Below are positions 12,044 to 20,867 of a DNA stretch of 64,000 bases, in pieces (position 1 is the stretch's first letter; each line of letters starts with the position of its first letter). A program made the translations under genes and the position numbers. The DNA comes from Deinococcus frigens DSM 12807 (lineage in GTDB: Bacteria; Deinococcota; Deinococci; Deinococcales; Deinococcaceae). A model generated the notes under the pieces. The model ran no database searches, had not been told where the DNA came from, and saw nothing but the letters and a program-made list of their open reading frames with translations. Location: assembly GCF_000701425.1 (NCBI RefSeq), contig NZ_JNIW01000005.1:47309-111308 (forward strand), in the 5' to 3' direction.

Positions 12044-12829
12044 ATGACCGTTTCTATCTACCGCGTCCTCTCCGATAAAGGCGAGGGTGGCAAGCTCGTC
12101 ACCGTCTTTCCCGATGTGGAGGGCAATTTGCAGGCCAGGGCAGCCGGAGCAGGCGCACCTCTGAGCGTATTCGTGGAGTTCTCCAGCCTGTCCGAAGTGG
12201 CTTTACGGGTCTTCACGCCGGTCAAGGAGAAGGGCAGTTCGGACAGCGCGGCGCTGGCGGCCCTCACACACCTGCGCCCCAACTTGCTGGACGTGGCCGA
12301 GGTCCAGATGGGCGATGAAACCCTGCCCGCCCAACTGTGCGGCGGCGAGTGGCTGCTGCGTCAGGGCGTGCCGGAGGTGAAGGAGATTGCGGCCAACCTC
12401 TCCTCCATCGGTCTGGGCGCTGAGCCGTGCTGGAGTTCCAGTCTGGGACGGCCCAATCTGGTGGTAGAGGTTTCTGATCTGAACACGTTGGACGCCTTTA
12501 CACCCCACGCAGAGGCGATTTCAGCCGTCAACCGGGCGACGGGAACCACGGGGCTGATTCTCCTGACGGCGGGGGGGCCGGGCCGGGCCGATCTGAGTTT
12601 CCGGGCGTTCGGGCCTCTCAAGGGCTTTCTGGAAGACGCCGCCAGCAGCAACATGCTGGCCTGCGCGGTGGGTGTACTGGGCGCTTGGGGCCGCCTGCCC
12701 GCCGACACCAACCTGCTGCGCGCCTCCCAACGCATGCCGGGGCAACCCGCGCGGCTGAGCGTGCAGTTTGGGCAAGTGGAGGGCGGCGAAGAGGTCTGGG
12801 TGGGCGGGGCCGCCGTACCTCTGGCCTGA
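12044..12829 (+). CDS. PhzF-like isomerase-fold protein
   Basis: A 261-residue protein with the layout of the PhzF family: an N-terminal IYRVLSD strand, the arginine motif ALRVFTPVKE, a pseudo-repeat, and a second half beginning VNRATGTTGLILLTAG. PhzF proteins isomerise or bind small molecules using a catalytic Glu; here the usual NPA...LPE/CGHAT motifs are weak, so activity is uncertain. It lies 19 bases after homocitrate synthase, which suggests co-expression but not a lysine role. The nearby TTG at 12017 would overlap the previous gene and is less likely. Confidence 0.6.
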   Translation: MTVSIYRVLSDKGEGGKLVTVFPDVEGNLQARAAGAGAPLSVFVEFSSLSEVALRVFTPVKEKGSSDSAALAALTHLRPNLLDVAEVQMGDETLPAQLCGGEWLLRQGVPEVKEIAANLSSIGLGAEPCWSSSLGRPNLVVEVSDLNTLDAFTPHAEAISAVNRATGTTGLILLTAGGPGRADLSFRAFGPLKGFLEDAASSNMLACAVGVLGAWGRLPADTNLLRASQRMPGQPARLSVQFGQVEGGEEVWVGGAAVPLA

Positions 12830-12866
12830 ACAGCCCAGCGTCACGTTGCCCCGCGCATCAACCCTC

Positions 12867-12872
12867 TAGACT
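12867..12872 (+). promoter_or_regulatory. Leaderless -10 box of rlmN
   Basis: TAGACT ends 6 bases before the ATG, so transcription should begin at the start codon itself. There is no Shine-Dalgarno sequence. Confidence 0.7.
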
Positions 12873-12878
12873 GCGGGG

Positions 12879-13934
12879 ATGCAGCTCCTTCTCGACCTTC
12901 ACCCCGACGCCTACCCCCTGGACAACTGGCGGCGCACCCAACTGCTGGAGTGGGTTTACGTGCAGGGAGTGGGAACCTTTGACGGCATGAGCAACCTGCC
13001 GTCCGAGGTGCGGGCGGAACTGGCCGGGAAGTACCACCTCAACCCCTTCCGCGAGATCGAGACGGTTCGCAGCAATGATGGCAGCGTCAAATACCTATTC
13101 ACCCTGCAAGACGGGCGGCAGATGGAGGCGGTGTACATGCCGTATCTGGACCGCAAGACGGTCTGCGTCTCCACGATGGTGGGCTGCCCGGCCCGGTGTT
13201 CGTTTTGCGCGACGGGGGCGATGGGCTTCGGGCGCAACCTGACCCCCGGCGAGATCGTGGGGCAGGTGCTGGCGGTGGCCGGGGGCGAGGGCCTGGCCCC
13301 CCGCGAGCTGCGAAATCTGGTGTTCATGGGCATGGGCGAGGCGATGCTCAATTACGGCCACACCATGGCGGCGGCGCGCATCCTGCTGCACCCGCAGGCG
13401 CTGGGCATGAGCAAGCGCCGCATCACGCTGTCCACCGTGGGCATCGCCAAAGGGATTACGCGGCTGGCCGCCGAGGACGATCTGGGCCTCAAGCTGGCGA
13501 TCAGCCTGCACGCGCCCGATGAGGAAACCCGCCAGCGCATCATTCCCACCGGGGCGGCTAACTCGATCAGCGAGATCATCGCGGCGGCGCGCGAATATCA
13601 GGGCGTGACCGGGCGGCGCATCACGTTTGAATACACCATGCTGCGCGGCGTCAACGACGCGGTGTGGCAGGCCGAGTTACTGGCCGAGCTGCTGCGCGGG
13701 CTGGTCAGCCATGTGAATCTGATTCCCATGAACCCCTGGGACGGCAGCAGCTTTCAGAGCACCTCTGAGGCGGGTATCCAGGCGTTTTACGACACGCTGG
13801 AGGCGCGCGGGATGGATGTCAGCGTGCGCCGTTCGCGTGGCAAGGATGCAGGGGCGGCCTGCGGGCAACTGGCCCTCAAGCGGCCCGGCGCAGTCAGTGG
13901 CCATGCGCTGGGAAGCGCGGGCGCGGCGCTGTAG
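12879..13934 (+). CDS. rlmN: Dual-specificity 23S rRNA/tRNA (adenine-C2) methyltransferase RlmN
   Basis: A 351-residue radical SAM enzyme that methylates C2 of A2503 in 23S rRNA and A37 of some tRNAs. The cluster motif [11 protein letters not shown] (CxxxCxxC) is at residues ~105-115. The N-terminal domain ([16 protein letters not shown]) and the [22 protein letters not shown] and [10 protein letters not shown] motifs are typical. The conserved C-terminal Cys that carries the methyl is in GAACGQLA. A leaderless -10 box precedes it. Confidence 0.97.
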   Translation: MQLLLDLHPDAYPLDNWRRTQLLEWVYVQGVGTFDGMSNLPSEVRAELAGKYHLNPFREIETVRSNDGSVKYLFTLQDGRQMEAVYMPYLDRKTVCVSTMVGCPARCSFCATGAMGFGRNLTPGEIVGQVLAVAGGEGLAPRELRNLVFMGMGEAMLNYGHTMAAARILLHPQALGMSKRRITLSTVGIAKGITRLAAEDDLGLKLAISLHAPDEETRQRIIPTGAANSISEIIAAAREYQGVTGRRITFEYTMLRGVNDAVWQAELLAELLRGLVSHVNLIPMNPWDGSSFQSTSEAGIQAFYDTLEARGMDVSVRRSRGKDAGAACGQLALKRPGAVSGHALGSAGAAL

Positions 13935-14039
13935 CACGCTGCGGGGACCAGGGCATCCGACGGCCCCCGGCCAGCTCCACTCCAGTAAGGGTTCTGAAAA
14001 TATGTGAATGCTACGCTCAAACCGATTTATAGGTTCTCA

Positions 14040-14170
14040 TACCGATTCCGGTTGAACAGTTATGAAATAACTGCGAAACCCGACCAACGGGAGAAGGAAA
14101 AGTACGGATTCCAGAATGGTGTTGGCTTTTGGTGCTGTCCCAAAAGAGAACTGAATGACCGGAATCCGTA
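14040..14170 (+). mobile_element. Short TA-flanked inverted-repeat element (MITE), copy 1
   Basis: 131 bp with ends TACCGATTCCGGTTGAACAG and, inverted, TACGGATTCCGGTCATTCAG. It shares its right ~65 bases almost identically with the element at 24346-24445, but carries 37 bases where copy 2 has 6. An internal TACGGATTCC (from 14103) repeats the end sequence, and TTTTGG/CCAAAA forms an internal hairpin. It ends 2 bases before the AGGAGG of the next gene. The surrounding 13935-14185 holds no gene; a 61-codon frame across it is a by-product of the element. Confidence 0.85.
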
Positions 14171-14185
14171 TCAGGAGGCTTTCAG

Positions 14186-15838
14186 GTGAAGCAATACACA
14201 CGCGCCGTGCTGATCGGTTTGCTGCTAGGACTCGCTGGCGGCAGTTCGGCCCAGACCATGGTGGAGACCGTCACATCCGTCGGCATTCAGAACACCCTGA
14301 ACTCGGCAACGACCATTCCAAAACTTCCGACGCTGCCCACGGCGGCTCAGAACAACCCGCAGACCAATCTCGCCCAGAGCGCTCCGGCTCCGGCACCCAC
14401 AGCGCCCGCTCCAGCCACACCTGCCGCACCCGTCACGCCCCTGACCCCGGCGCAACAGGCGGGTCTGGAGAAAGCCCAGGCCGCCTACGATGCCAGGAGC
14501 TATTCCCAGGCGCGCAAAAGCTTCGAGGCGCTGGTGGCGCAGAATTACGGCAGTCCCGAACCCCATTTCGGGCTGGCGCTGGCGCTGCTGGCGCTGGGCG
14601 ACGACAAGGGCGCTGCTTTTGAACTCAGGCAGTTCGTGGCGCTGGCCCCGGACCGCTACGAGGGTCCGTACAACCTGGGCGTGATCGCGGGCCGGGGCGG
14701 CAATCACGCGGGGGCGCTGCAACTATACGGACAGGCCGCCACGCTGATGACGGGCAGGGCCACCGCCACCGCCCAGCGGCAGGTGCTCGAAGCGCTGGCC
14801 GCCGAGCAGACCCGCATGGCCGACTTCATGGCCCTGAGCGCCACCCTGACCCGGATTACGGCGCTGGTCCCCACGGATCTGGACGCCGCCTACCGATTGG
14901 CCCAGGCCCGCACGCTGTCCGGTCAGGGGGCCGAGGCACTGCCCGGCCTGTACGCCCTGCTCCAGGCCGACGGCACCCGCATGGACGCCGCGCTGCTGCT
15001 CTCGGACATCTATATGGGCCAGAGGATGCCTGACCGGGCGGTGCGGGAACTGGACGCCGCCGTGGGGCGCGTCAAAAAGGCCAGCGAACGCTCGGCGCTG
15101 CTGCTCCGCAAGGCCGATATCCTGGCGGCGGGGGGCGACACCCGCGCGGCGGTGCTGGCGGCCAGCGCAGCCGTAAAGGCCGATAAGTACAACGCCACGG
15201 CCCTTGCACGCGAGGGCGAGTTGCGGGCACTGCGCAGTGACCGGTCCGGCGCGCTGACCGCGTACCTGAGCGCCGTGCGGCTGGCTCCCGACAATGCGGT
15301 GTACCGCACCGCCCTGGCCGGGGTACGCCTGACCCTGGGCCGCTTCGACGAGGCCGCCGCAGACACCGCGCTGGCGCTGAAGCTCAAACCCGATACAGCC
15401 ACCTCGGCGCGTGCGCTGTACGTGCGGGGCGTCGCCGCCTACCGTCAGAATCGCCTGCTGGACGCGGTCATCGCCCTCAAGGCAAGCCACAAGCGCCGCC
15501 CCGACGCCGATACCGCGCTGTGGCTGGGCCTGAGCTACTATGCCCAGCAGAATTACCCGGCAGCGGTCAACGCCCTGGCCGACAGCATGCGTCTGAATCC
15601 CACCCCCACCGCGCGGCTGAATCTGGCCTCGGCCCTGCTGGCGAGTGCCCGCTACCCCGAGGCCGAGGCCGTGCTGCGCAGCCTGGTCACCGAGGACCCC
15701 AAGGCCGCCGACGCGTGGTACATGCTGGGGCTGGCGCAGAAATCCCAGCGGCAGGACGATCAGGCCCGGATTTCCCTGAAAACCGCCGCCAATCTGGGCA
15801 GCAGCAAGGCGAAGGACGCGTTAAAGTCAAAGAACTGA
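14186..15838 (+). CDS. Exported tetratricopeptide-repeat protein
   Basis: A 550-residue protein with a signal peptide (MKQYTRAVLIGLLLGLAGGSSAQ), a Pro/Ala linker (residues ~65-90) and about a dozen TPR-like helix pairs (for example AQAAYDARSYSQARKSFEALV, PHFGLALALLALGDDKGAAFEL, AADAWYMLGLAQKSQRQDDQARISL). TPR arrays scaffold envelope complexes; a periplasmic assembly role is inferred. The GTG start is supported by AGGAGG 7 bases upstream; that ribosome site sits directly beside the mobile element, which now forms part of the gene's leader. No partner is identified. Confidence 0.88.
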   Translation: MKQYTRAVLIGLLLGLAGGSSAQTMVETVTSVGIQNTLNSATTIPKLPTLPTAAQNNPQTNLAQSAPAPAPTAPAPATPAAPVTPLTPAQQAGLEKAQAAYDARSYSQARKSFEALVAQNYGSPEPHFGLALALLALGDDKGAAFELRQFVALAPDRYEGPYNLGVIAGRGGNHAGALQLYGQAATLMTGRATATAQRQVLEALAAEQTRMADFMALSATLTRITALVPTDLDAAYRLAQARTLSGQGAEALPGLYALLQADGTRMDAALLLSDIYMGQRMPDRAVRELDAAVGRVKKASERSALLLRKADILAAGGDTRAAVLAASAAVKADKYNATALAREGELRALRSDRSGALTAYLSAVRLAPDNAVYRTALAGVRLTLGRFDEAAADTALALKLKPDTATSARALYVRGVAAYRQNRLLDAVIALKASHKRRPDADTALWLGLSYYAQQNYPAAVNALADSMRLNPTPTARLNLASALLASARYPEAEAVLRSLVTEDPKAADAWYMLGLAQKSQRQDDQARISLKTAANLGSSKAKDALKSKN

Positions 15839-16083
15839 AGTTAAAGACCAGCGGCGGCGGGCGGGATCAGGGCAACCCCTCCCACCGCTGTCTGCTGTTC
15901 TGCACCCCATCCTCTGCACACGGCCTAGATTAAAGTGCGGTCCATGGGTCCCTCGGGCCTTACCCACACGCTTTTTTTGTAAGCTGAGGCACGGCATTCG
16001 GAATTGGGCCGCCGCACTTCGGGGCAGACCGTCACGGTGACCGGGTCGCTGCTGCATTTATTGAGAGGGGTTCAAGGGGGTTG
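15839..16083 (+). other. Intergenic region between TPR and SPOR genes
   Basis: 245 bases with no gene. A T7 run (GCTTTTTTTGT, around 15970) lies after a weakly paired GC-rich stretch, but I cannot draw a convincing terminator stem. CTAGATTAAAGT near 15927 is AT-rich enough to be part of a promoter. Confidence 0.4.
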
Positions 16084-16189
16084 TATGCGGGCAAACACGA
16101 CAGAACAAGGTCTCCCACGGGAGAATGAAGACATCACACCGCCGCGTCCTGGGCGCCGGGCGAGGCTGACGGCTGGGAGGACGCCGTGA
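16084..16189 (+). CDS. Possible short peptide upstream of the SPOR protein
   Basis: An ATG at 16084 preceded by AGGGGG opens a 34-residue frame (starts MRANTTEQGLPRENED) whose stop overlaps the GTG of the next gene. The overlap and ribosome site are what a translationally coupled leader peptide would show, but the composition is not conserved in any family I know. Confidence 0.3.
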
Positions 16190-17391
16190 GTAAGCCCGCC
16201 GCCACCCGCCGCTGGCCCGATATTCTGATCGGGGTGCTGGTGCTGCTGCTGCTGGGCGGGTTCGCCGCGCTGCTGCTGGGCCAGCGCAAGACCGCCACCA
16301 CCACGACCACTACCACGGCACCGGCCAATTCCGGCATTCCCACCGCGCCGGGCACGGCGCAGGACACCACCGCTACGACCACGGAAACCACCACCATCAC
16401 GCCTCCGGCAGCGGATACCACCCCACCCTCCGACACCGACACGGGCAGCGTGAATACGGATACCACCATGCCAGCGGACACGGACACGCCGTCCGCCGAC
16501 GCCGGTACAGAGGCCCCGATCATTCCCGCCGCGCCCACCAATGCTGCGGCCACCGCGCCGGACACGGCAAACGGGACGGACACCCAGACCGGCCAGACCC
16601 CAACGGCTGAAACCCCGACTTCCGAGACCCAGACCTCCGAAGCACAGACTTCCGAAACCCTGAACCCTGAAACACAGAACTCTGAAACACAGACGCCAGA
16701 CACGCCAACCCCTCAGGCCCAGATCACCGAGACGCCCACCAACACGCCTCCCGCCGAGACGCCTGCCGCCACCGTCACGCCCCGCAGCGGCGGAGCCGTC
16801 GCCACCAGCGAGAGCCGCACGCCGCTGCGCAGCGACTACCGCATCAGCCTGGGCACCTTTGGCAGCGTGGGCACGGCCCAGAGCCGCACCGCCCCGGTCA
16901 GTTCGCTGGGCTACCGGGTCTACCCGATTGACCTGGGCGCTCAGGTGGTGGCGCAGGTCGGCCCCTTCGCCGACGAGGCCAGCGCCCGTCAGGCCCTGGG
17001 CGACATTCAGCGGGCCTATCCGGGGGCGCTGCTATACCCACCGCGCGCCGGGGCAAGCAGCGCCCCCAGCACCTCTGAGAGCAGCTCTGGCAGTTCCAGC
17101 GACGCTCCCGCTCCCGCTGCCAGCCCCGCCCCGGCTCCGGCCAGCAGCGCCCAGACGGCTGCGCCCGCCGCACCCGCTGGTCCGATCTACCTTCAGGTGG
17201 GGGCTTTTGACCGCGTGGAGAGCGCGCAGAAACTGGTGGATGAACTGCGCGATCTGGGCTACGTGCCCACCGTCAATGCCCCGGAAGGCCGCAAGGTGAC
17301 GGTGGCCGTCGGCCCCTACACCGGCGACGCGCTGACCCGGACCGAGAAGCGGCTGGACGACAACGATCTGGACCACTTCCGGGTGCGCTGA
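16186..17391 (+). CDS. Membrane-anchored protein with two SPOR domains
   Basis: A 401-residue protein. A short cytoplasmic N-terminus and one TM helix (ILIGVLVLLLLGGFAALLLG, ~residues 12-31) lead to a Thr/Pro/Glu-rich disordered stretch with degenerate TSETQ repeats (~35-210). Two SPOR domains follow, near 213-285 (YRISLGTFGSVGTAQ) and 323-401 (YLQVGAFDRVESAQKLV ... VAVGPYTGDALTR). SPOR domains bind denuded septal peptidoglycan, so a cell-division role is inferred. The stop overlaps the rex start (TGATG), so the two are co-translated. Confidence 0.9.
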   Translation: MSKPAATRRWPDILIGVLVLLLLGGFAALLLGQRKTATTTTTTTAPANSGIPTAPGTAQDTTATTTETTTITPPAADTTPPSDTDTGSVNTDTTMPADTDTPSADAGTEAPIIPAAPTNAAATAPDTANGTDTQTGQTPTAETPTSETQTSEAQTSETLNPETQNSETQTPDTPTPQAQITETPTNTPPAETPAATVTPRSGGAVATSESRTPLRSDYRISLGTFGSVGTAQSRTAPVSSLGYRVYPIDLGAQVVAQVGPFADEASARQALGDIQRAYPGALLYPPRAGASSAPSTSESSSGSSSDAPAPAASPAPAPASSAQTAAPAAPAGPIYLQVGAFDRVESAQKLVDELRDLGYVPTVNAPEGRKVTVAVGPYTGDALTRTEKRLDDNDLDHFRVR

Positions 17392-18119
17392 TGGCCGAGG
17401 TTCCCACTGCCGCCATCAGCCGCCTGGTGACCTACCTGCGCATCCTGGAACAACTGGAGGGCCAGGACATCAGCCGCACCAGCAGCACCGATCTGGCCGA
17501 ACGCGCCGGGGTCAGCGCTTTTCAGGTGCGCAAGGATCTGGCCTATTTCGGGCGCTTCGGCACGCGCGGCATGGGCTACACCGTCCCGATTCTGAAGCGC
17601 GAGCTGATGCGCGTGCTGGGCCTCAACCAGACCTGGAACGTGGTGATCGTGGGGGTAGGGCGGCTGGGCCAGGCCATCGCCAACTATCCAGGGGCCAGCG
17701 ATTATCAGTTTCAGTACGTGGGCCTGTTCGATGTCAGCCCGGAGCTGGTGGGGCGGCAGGTCCGCGACCTGACCGTGCGCCACATCGATGAATTGCGGGA
17801 CTTCGTGCGCGGCAACAAGGTGGATATGGGCTTTCTGGCCGTGCCGCCCGAGCGCGCCCAGGACGCCGCTCAGGCGCTGGTGGACGCCGGGGTGCGCGGC
17901 ATTCTGAATTTTGCCCCGGTGGTGATCGGGCCGCGTCCGCCGGAGGGACGGGCCACAGACCAACGCTCCGTTGACGGAAACTTTCAGCAAGAAAATGGTG
18001 ATGAATGGCGTGGTGTAATCGTCGAGAACGTCGATTTTCTGGCCGGTATGAAACGGCTGGCCTTTTACACCCTCAATCCCCACCTGAAAGATTCACCCGT
18101 CCCGGAGGACCCCGCATGA
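17391..18119 (+). CDS. rex: Redox-sensing transcriptional repressor Rex
   Basis: A 242-residue NADH/NAD-responsive repressor. The N-terminal winged helix has AISRLVTYLRILEQLE and the recognition helix VSAFQVRKDLAYFG followed by RGMGYTVPILKREL. The Rossmann domain begins VVIVGVGRLGQAI, with the interdomain segment ILNFAPVVI and the C-terminal swap helix ENVDFLAGMKRLAFYTLNP. About 25 extra residues (PEGRATDQRSVDGNFQQENG) lie between APVV and ENVDFLAG, where close relatives have only a few. It is downstream of the SPOR gene and overlaps the next lipoprotein gene (ATGA). Confidence 0.95.
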   Translation: MAEVPTAAISRLVTYLRILEQLEGQDISRTSSTDLAERAGVSAFQVRKDLAYFGRFGTRGMGYTVPILKRELMRVLGLNQTWNVVIVGVGRLGQAIANYPGASDYQFQYVGLFDVSPELVGRQVRDLTVRHIDELRDFVRGNKVDMGFLAVPPERAQDAAQALVDAGVRGILNFAPVVIGPRPPEGRATDQRSVDGNFQQENGDEWRGVIVENVDFLAGMKRLAFYTLNPHLKDSPVPEDPA

Positions 18120-18757
18120 AGAACTACGCCCTTTTGCTGCTGGCTGGATTGACCTTGAGTGCCTGCGGCAGCGCACCCGGACAGGTCTCCGGCGGCAAGG
18201 TGTCCATCGGTGTCTCTGCCGCCGACGCTGAATCTACCGTGACCGTGAACCGCACCTTTACGCCGGAAACAGTGGACGACACAGGAAAGGTCACCCCCGC
18301 GAAAGAAGAGTTCACCACCACTGAGCCTGGGGCCGTCAATTTCACCTTCATGACCCGTCCCGGATCGGACGCCGTCTATATCACGGGCTGGCGGATCACG
18401 CGTTACAACTACAACGGTCAGGAACGAGCGACATCCGGCGACATCAACAAGCTCGACATCTATGTTCCTTCCGGCTATACCTGCCCCGAACGCGAGACCA
18501 CCCTGCCCCGGTATCAGTCCTGTCAGCAGTACACGCCCGACTTGAAACAGCGTCCCGAAGTTCAGCCTGCCAACGGTCTTCCCATCGGTGGGCCAAGTCT
18601 CAACTTCGCTGGAGATCTGGTCTCGGAAGTCAAGAGAACCCTGGCCGGGGCATCCAGCAACCTGGATCTGGAGTTCTACGGCCAGAGCAGCAACGGTGCG
18701 CCCGTGTCGGTTACGGCGACAAACATCTCAAGTCGGGCATTTAAGACTGGCAACTGA
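18116..18757 (+). CDS. Lipoprotein of unknown function
   Basis: A 213-residue protein starting at an ATG that overlaps the rex stop, with GGAGG upstream. The signal peptide and lipobox are clear (LLLAGLTLSACGS, Cys near residue 18). The mature part is beta-rich, with a Thr-rich segment and two Cys (YTCPERE, QSCQQY) that could form a disulfide. No family is recognised. Codon use is less GC-biased than the neighbours. A strong bidirectional terminator follows. Confidence 0.8.
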   Translation: MKNYALLLLAGLTLSACGSAPGQVSGGKVSIGVSAADAESTVTVNRTFTPETVDDTGKVTPAKEEFTTTEPGAVNFTFMTRPGSDAVYITGWRITRYNYNGQERATSGDINKLDIYVPSGYTCPERETTLPRYQSCQQYTPDLKQRPEVQPANGLPIGGPSLNFAGDLVSEVKRTLAGASSNLDLEFYGQSSNGAPVSVTATNISSRAFKTGN

Positions 18758-18781
18758 GTCTGTCAGTAGGACGGGCATGAA

Positions 18782-18813
18782 AGAGGTGGAGGCTGATTGC
18801 GGCCTCCACCTCT
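18782..18813. terminator. Bidirectional intrinsic terminator
   Basis: AGAGGTGGAGGC and GCCTCCACCTCT form a perfect 12-bp stem with an 8-base loop between the convergent lipoprotein and 5'-nucleotidase genes. Confidence 0.9.
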
Positions 18814-18829
18814 CTTGCTGTACCCCTGC

Positions 18830-20752
18830 TCAGAACTTGATGGTGTACTCCGCGAAGCCGTCCTCGCGCGTCTTGAGCAATGTGGCTCCCGCCGGGGCGA
18901 ACTTCTGGGCGTTGGGGCTGCTGACATACAGCAACGTTGCGCCGGGGATGGGCGTCAGTTTCCAGTTGCCATCGGCGCTGGGGTTAACCGTCTTTTGCTC
19001 GGTGAAGTAGGCGATCAATGCCTGGCGGGTCTCGTCGGGCGAGGCCAGGACGATGTTCTTGCCGTCCAGACCGGGGAACTTGCCGCCGCCGCTGGCGCGG
19101 TAGTTGTTGGTGGCGACGATAAATTTCTGAGCGGGGTCAATCGGCTTGCCGCCGTACATCAAATTTCTAATGCGGTGGGCGTCCGGGTTGGCCAGCTTGG
19201 CGTCCTTGTCGTAGCGGCTGGGCTGGGACACGTCGATCTCGTAGGTCACGCCATCGATCACGTCGAAGTTGTAGGTGGGAAAGGAATCGTCCACTAGGGC
19301 TTGCGGCTCGGTCTTGCCGGGATCAATCCGGTTGAACTGCCCGGCGCTGCGCTCCAGCCACTCCTGAAGCTGTGCGCCCGTGACCTCCACCGCCTGCACG
19401 GTGTTGGGGTACACATACAGATCGGCCACGTTCTTGATCGCCAGCGTTCCGGCGGGAATGTCGGTGTAGTAGCTGGCCCCGCCGCGTCCACCGGCCTTGA
19501 AGGGCGCGGCGGCACTCAGCACCGGCAGATCCTTGTACTGGGTCCCTGCCAGCGCGGCCTTGACATAGGCGATCTGCGCGTTGCTCACGAGCTGCACGCT
19601 GGGATCGTCCTGCACCAGCGCCCAGTAGGAATTGATGGGCGTGGCCAGTTCGGCCACCTTGCCGCGCACGTAGGCCAGCGTGCCCTCATGGGCGGCCTTG
19701 ACGGCTTCAGCGATGGCGGGGTCCGGCGTGACCAGGCTCTTCTTGGCGGCAGTGTCCCAGATCGGGCGCACGGCGGCGGTGCCCCCCGTGACCTTCCAGT
19801 TGTTGCCCTGGCGTTGCAACGTCAGGTCCACGATGCCCAGATCATTCCCCCAGAATCCGGCCATCACCACGGGTTTGCCGTTGATGGTGCCGCCCACGAT
19901 GTCCGCGCCGGGAATGTCCTTGTAGACCGGCCCGGGAAAGACTTGGTGGCTGTGGCCGCTGAGCACCACGTCGATGCCGGGCACCTTGGTCAGCTCGGTG
20001 GCGGCGTTCTCCTGTCCCGGCTGGTAGTCGGCGGCGATGCCGCTGTGGGCCACCGCCACGACGATGTCCGCGCCTCGCGCCTTCATCTCGGGCACGAACT
20101 TGCGGGCCGTTTCCACGATGTCGCGGGTGGTGAGCTTGCCGTCCAGATTGGCCTTGTCCCAGTCCACGATTTGCGGGGGCAGCAGGCCGATTATGCCCAC
20201 GTTCAGGTAATACGGGCGGCCATAGGTGTCGTAGACCAGCTTGCGCTGGATCAGGTAGGGCGTGAAGGCATTCTTGTCGTTGTTGGGGTTGCCGTCGCCG
20301 TCTTCGACGTAGGTGTTGGCGCTAACGATGGGCATGGGCGAGGCGGCCACCACCTGCCGGATAAAGGGCAGGCCGTAATTGAACTCGTGGTTGCCCAGGT
20401 TGCCCGCGTCGTACTTCAATAGGGCCATCGCGGCGTGCATCGGGTGCATCTGCCCCGGCTCCAGAGGTTTGACCCTCGCCACGTAGTCGCCCAGCGGCGT
20501 GCCCTGGATCAGGTCGCCGTTGTCGTAGAGCAGCGTGTTGCGCTTTTCCTCGCGGGCCTGCTTGATCAGGGTGGCGGTGTACTCGAAACCGAACTCGCCG
20601 GTGGGCTTGTCCTGGTAGTAGTCGTAGCCCAGGGCGTTGGTGTGCAGGTCGGTGGTTTCCAGGATGCGGAGGTTCACCGTCTGCGCGCCCGCCGCGCCAA
20701 GACCGCCCAGCAGCAGCGCCGCCATCAAAGCCAGAGAATTGTATTTCTTCAC
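18830..20752 (-). CDS. Exported 5'-nucleotidase / 2',3'-cyclic-nucleotide 2'-phosphodiesterase family protein
   Basis: A 640-residue metallophosphoesterase of the UshA/CpdB family. The GTG at 20752 is chosen because TATCCT lies 7 bases upstream and the product begins with a signal peptide (KKYNSLALMAALLLGGLGAAGAQ). Metal ligands are in LRILETTDLHTN, LLYDNGDLIQGTPLGD, NLGNHEFNYG, VVAVAHSG and VVLSGHSHQ. The C-terminal substrate domain has YVYPNTVQAVEVTGAQLQEWLE and NNYRASGGGKFPGL. It would hydrolyse nucleotides outside the membrane to supply phosphate and nucleosides. A CpdB rather than UshA assignment is favoured by overall length and the NNYRASGGG motif. Confidence 0.9.
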   Translation of the reverse strand: MKKYNSLALMAALLLGGLGAAGAQTVNLRILETTDLHTNALGYDYYQDKPTGEFGFEYTATLIKQAREEKRNTLLYDNGDLIQGTPLGDYVARVKPLEPGQMHPMHAAMALLKYDAGNLGNHEFNYGLPFIRQVVAASPMPIVSANTYVEDGDGNPNNDKNAFTPYLIQRKLVYDTYGRPYYLNVGIIGLLPPQIVDWDKANLDGKLTTRDIVETARKFVPEMKARGADIVVAVAHSGIAADYQPGQENAATELTKVPGIDVVLSGHSHQVFPGPVYKDIPGADIVGGTINGKPVVMAGFWGNDLGIVDLTLQRQGNNWKVTGGTAAVRPIWDTAAKKSLVTPDPAIAEAVKAAHEGTLAYVRGKVAELATPINSYWALVQDDPSVQLVSNAQIAYVKAALAGTQYKDLPVLSAAAPFKAGGRGGASYYTDIPAGTLAIKNVADLYVYPNTVQAVEVTGAQLQEWLERSAGQFNRIDPGKTEPQALVDDSFPTYNFDVIDGVTYEIDVSQPSRYDKDAKLANPDAHRIRNLMYGGKPIDPAQKFIVATNNYRASGGGKFPGLDGKNIVLASPDETRQALIAYFTEQKTVNPSADGNWKLTPIPGATLLYVSSPNAQKFAPAGATLLKTREDGFAEYTIKF

Positions 20753-20759
20753 GCTCTGT

Positions 20760-20765
20760 AGGATA
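20760..20765 (-). promoter_or_regulatory. Leaderless -10 box of the 5'-nucleotidase gene
   Basis: Minus-strand TATCCT lies 7 bases before the GTG at 20752. Confidence 0.55.
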
Positions 20766-20867
20766 CGCCTCCGGGTCAGGGGGATGTCTTTGAGGTGGGG
20801 CAAGTGGCGGCGAGCGGGCGGCCCACAGACGTGGACAGCCTGCTGTGGGCCGGGTTCGCTCAGCGCC

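Noticed and set aside
14004..14189. 61-codon reading frame upstream of the TPR gene
   Set aside because: It is formed almost entirely by the mobile element; the product has no family features and the related element at 24.3 kb does not preserve the frame.
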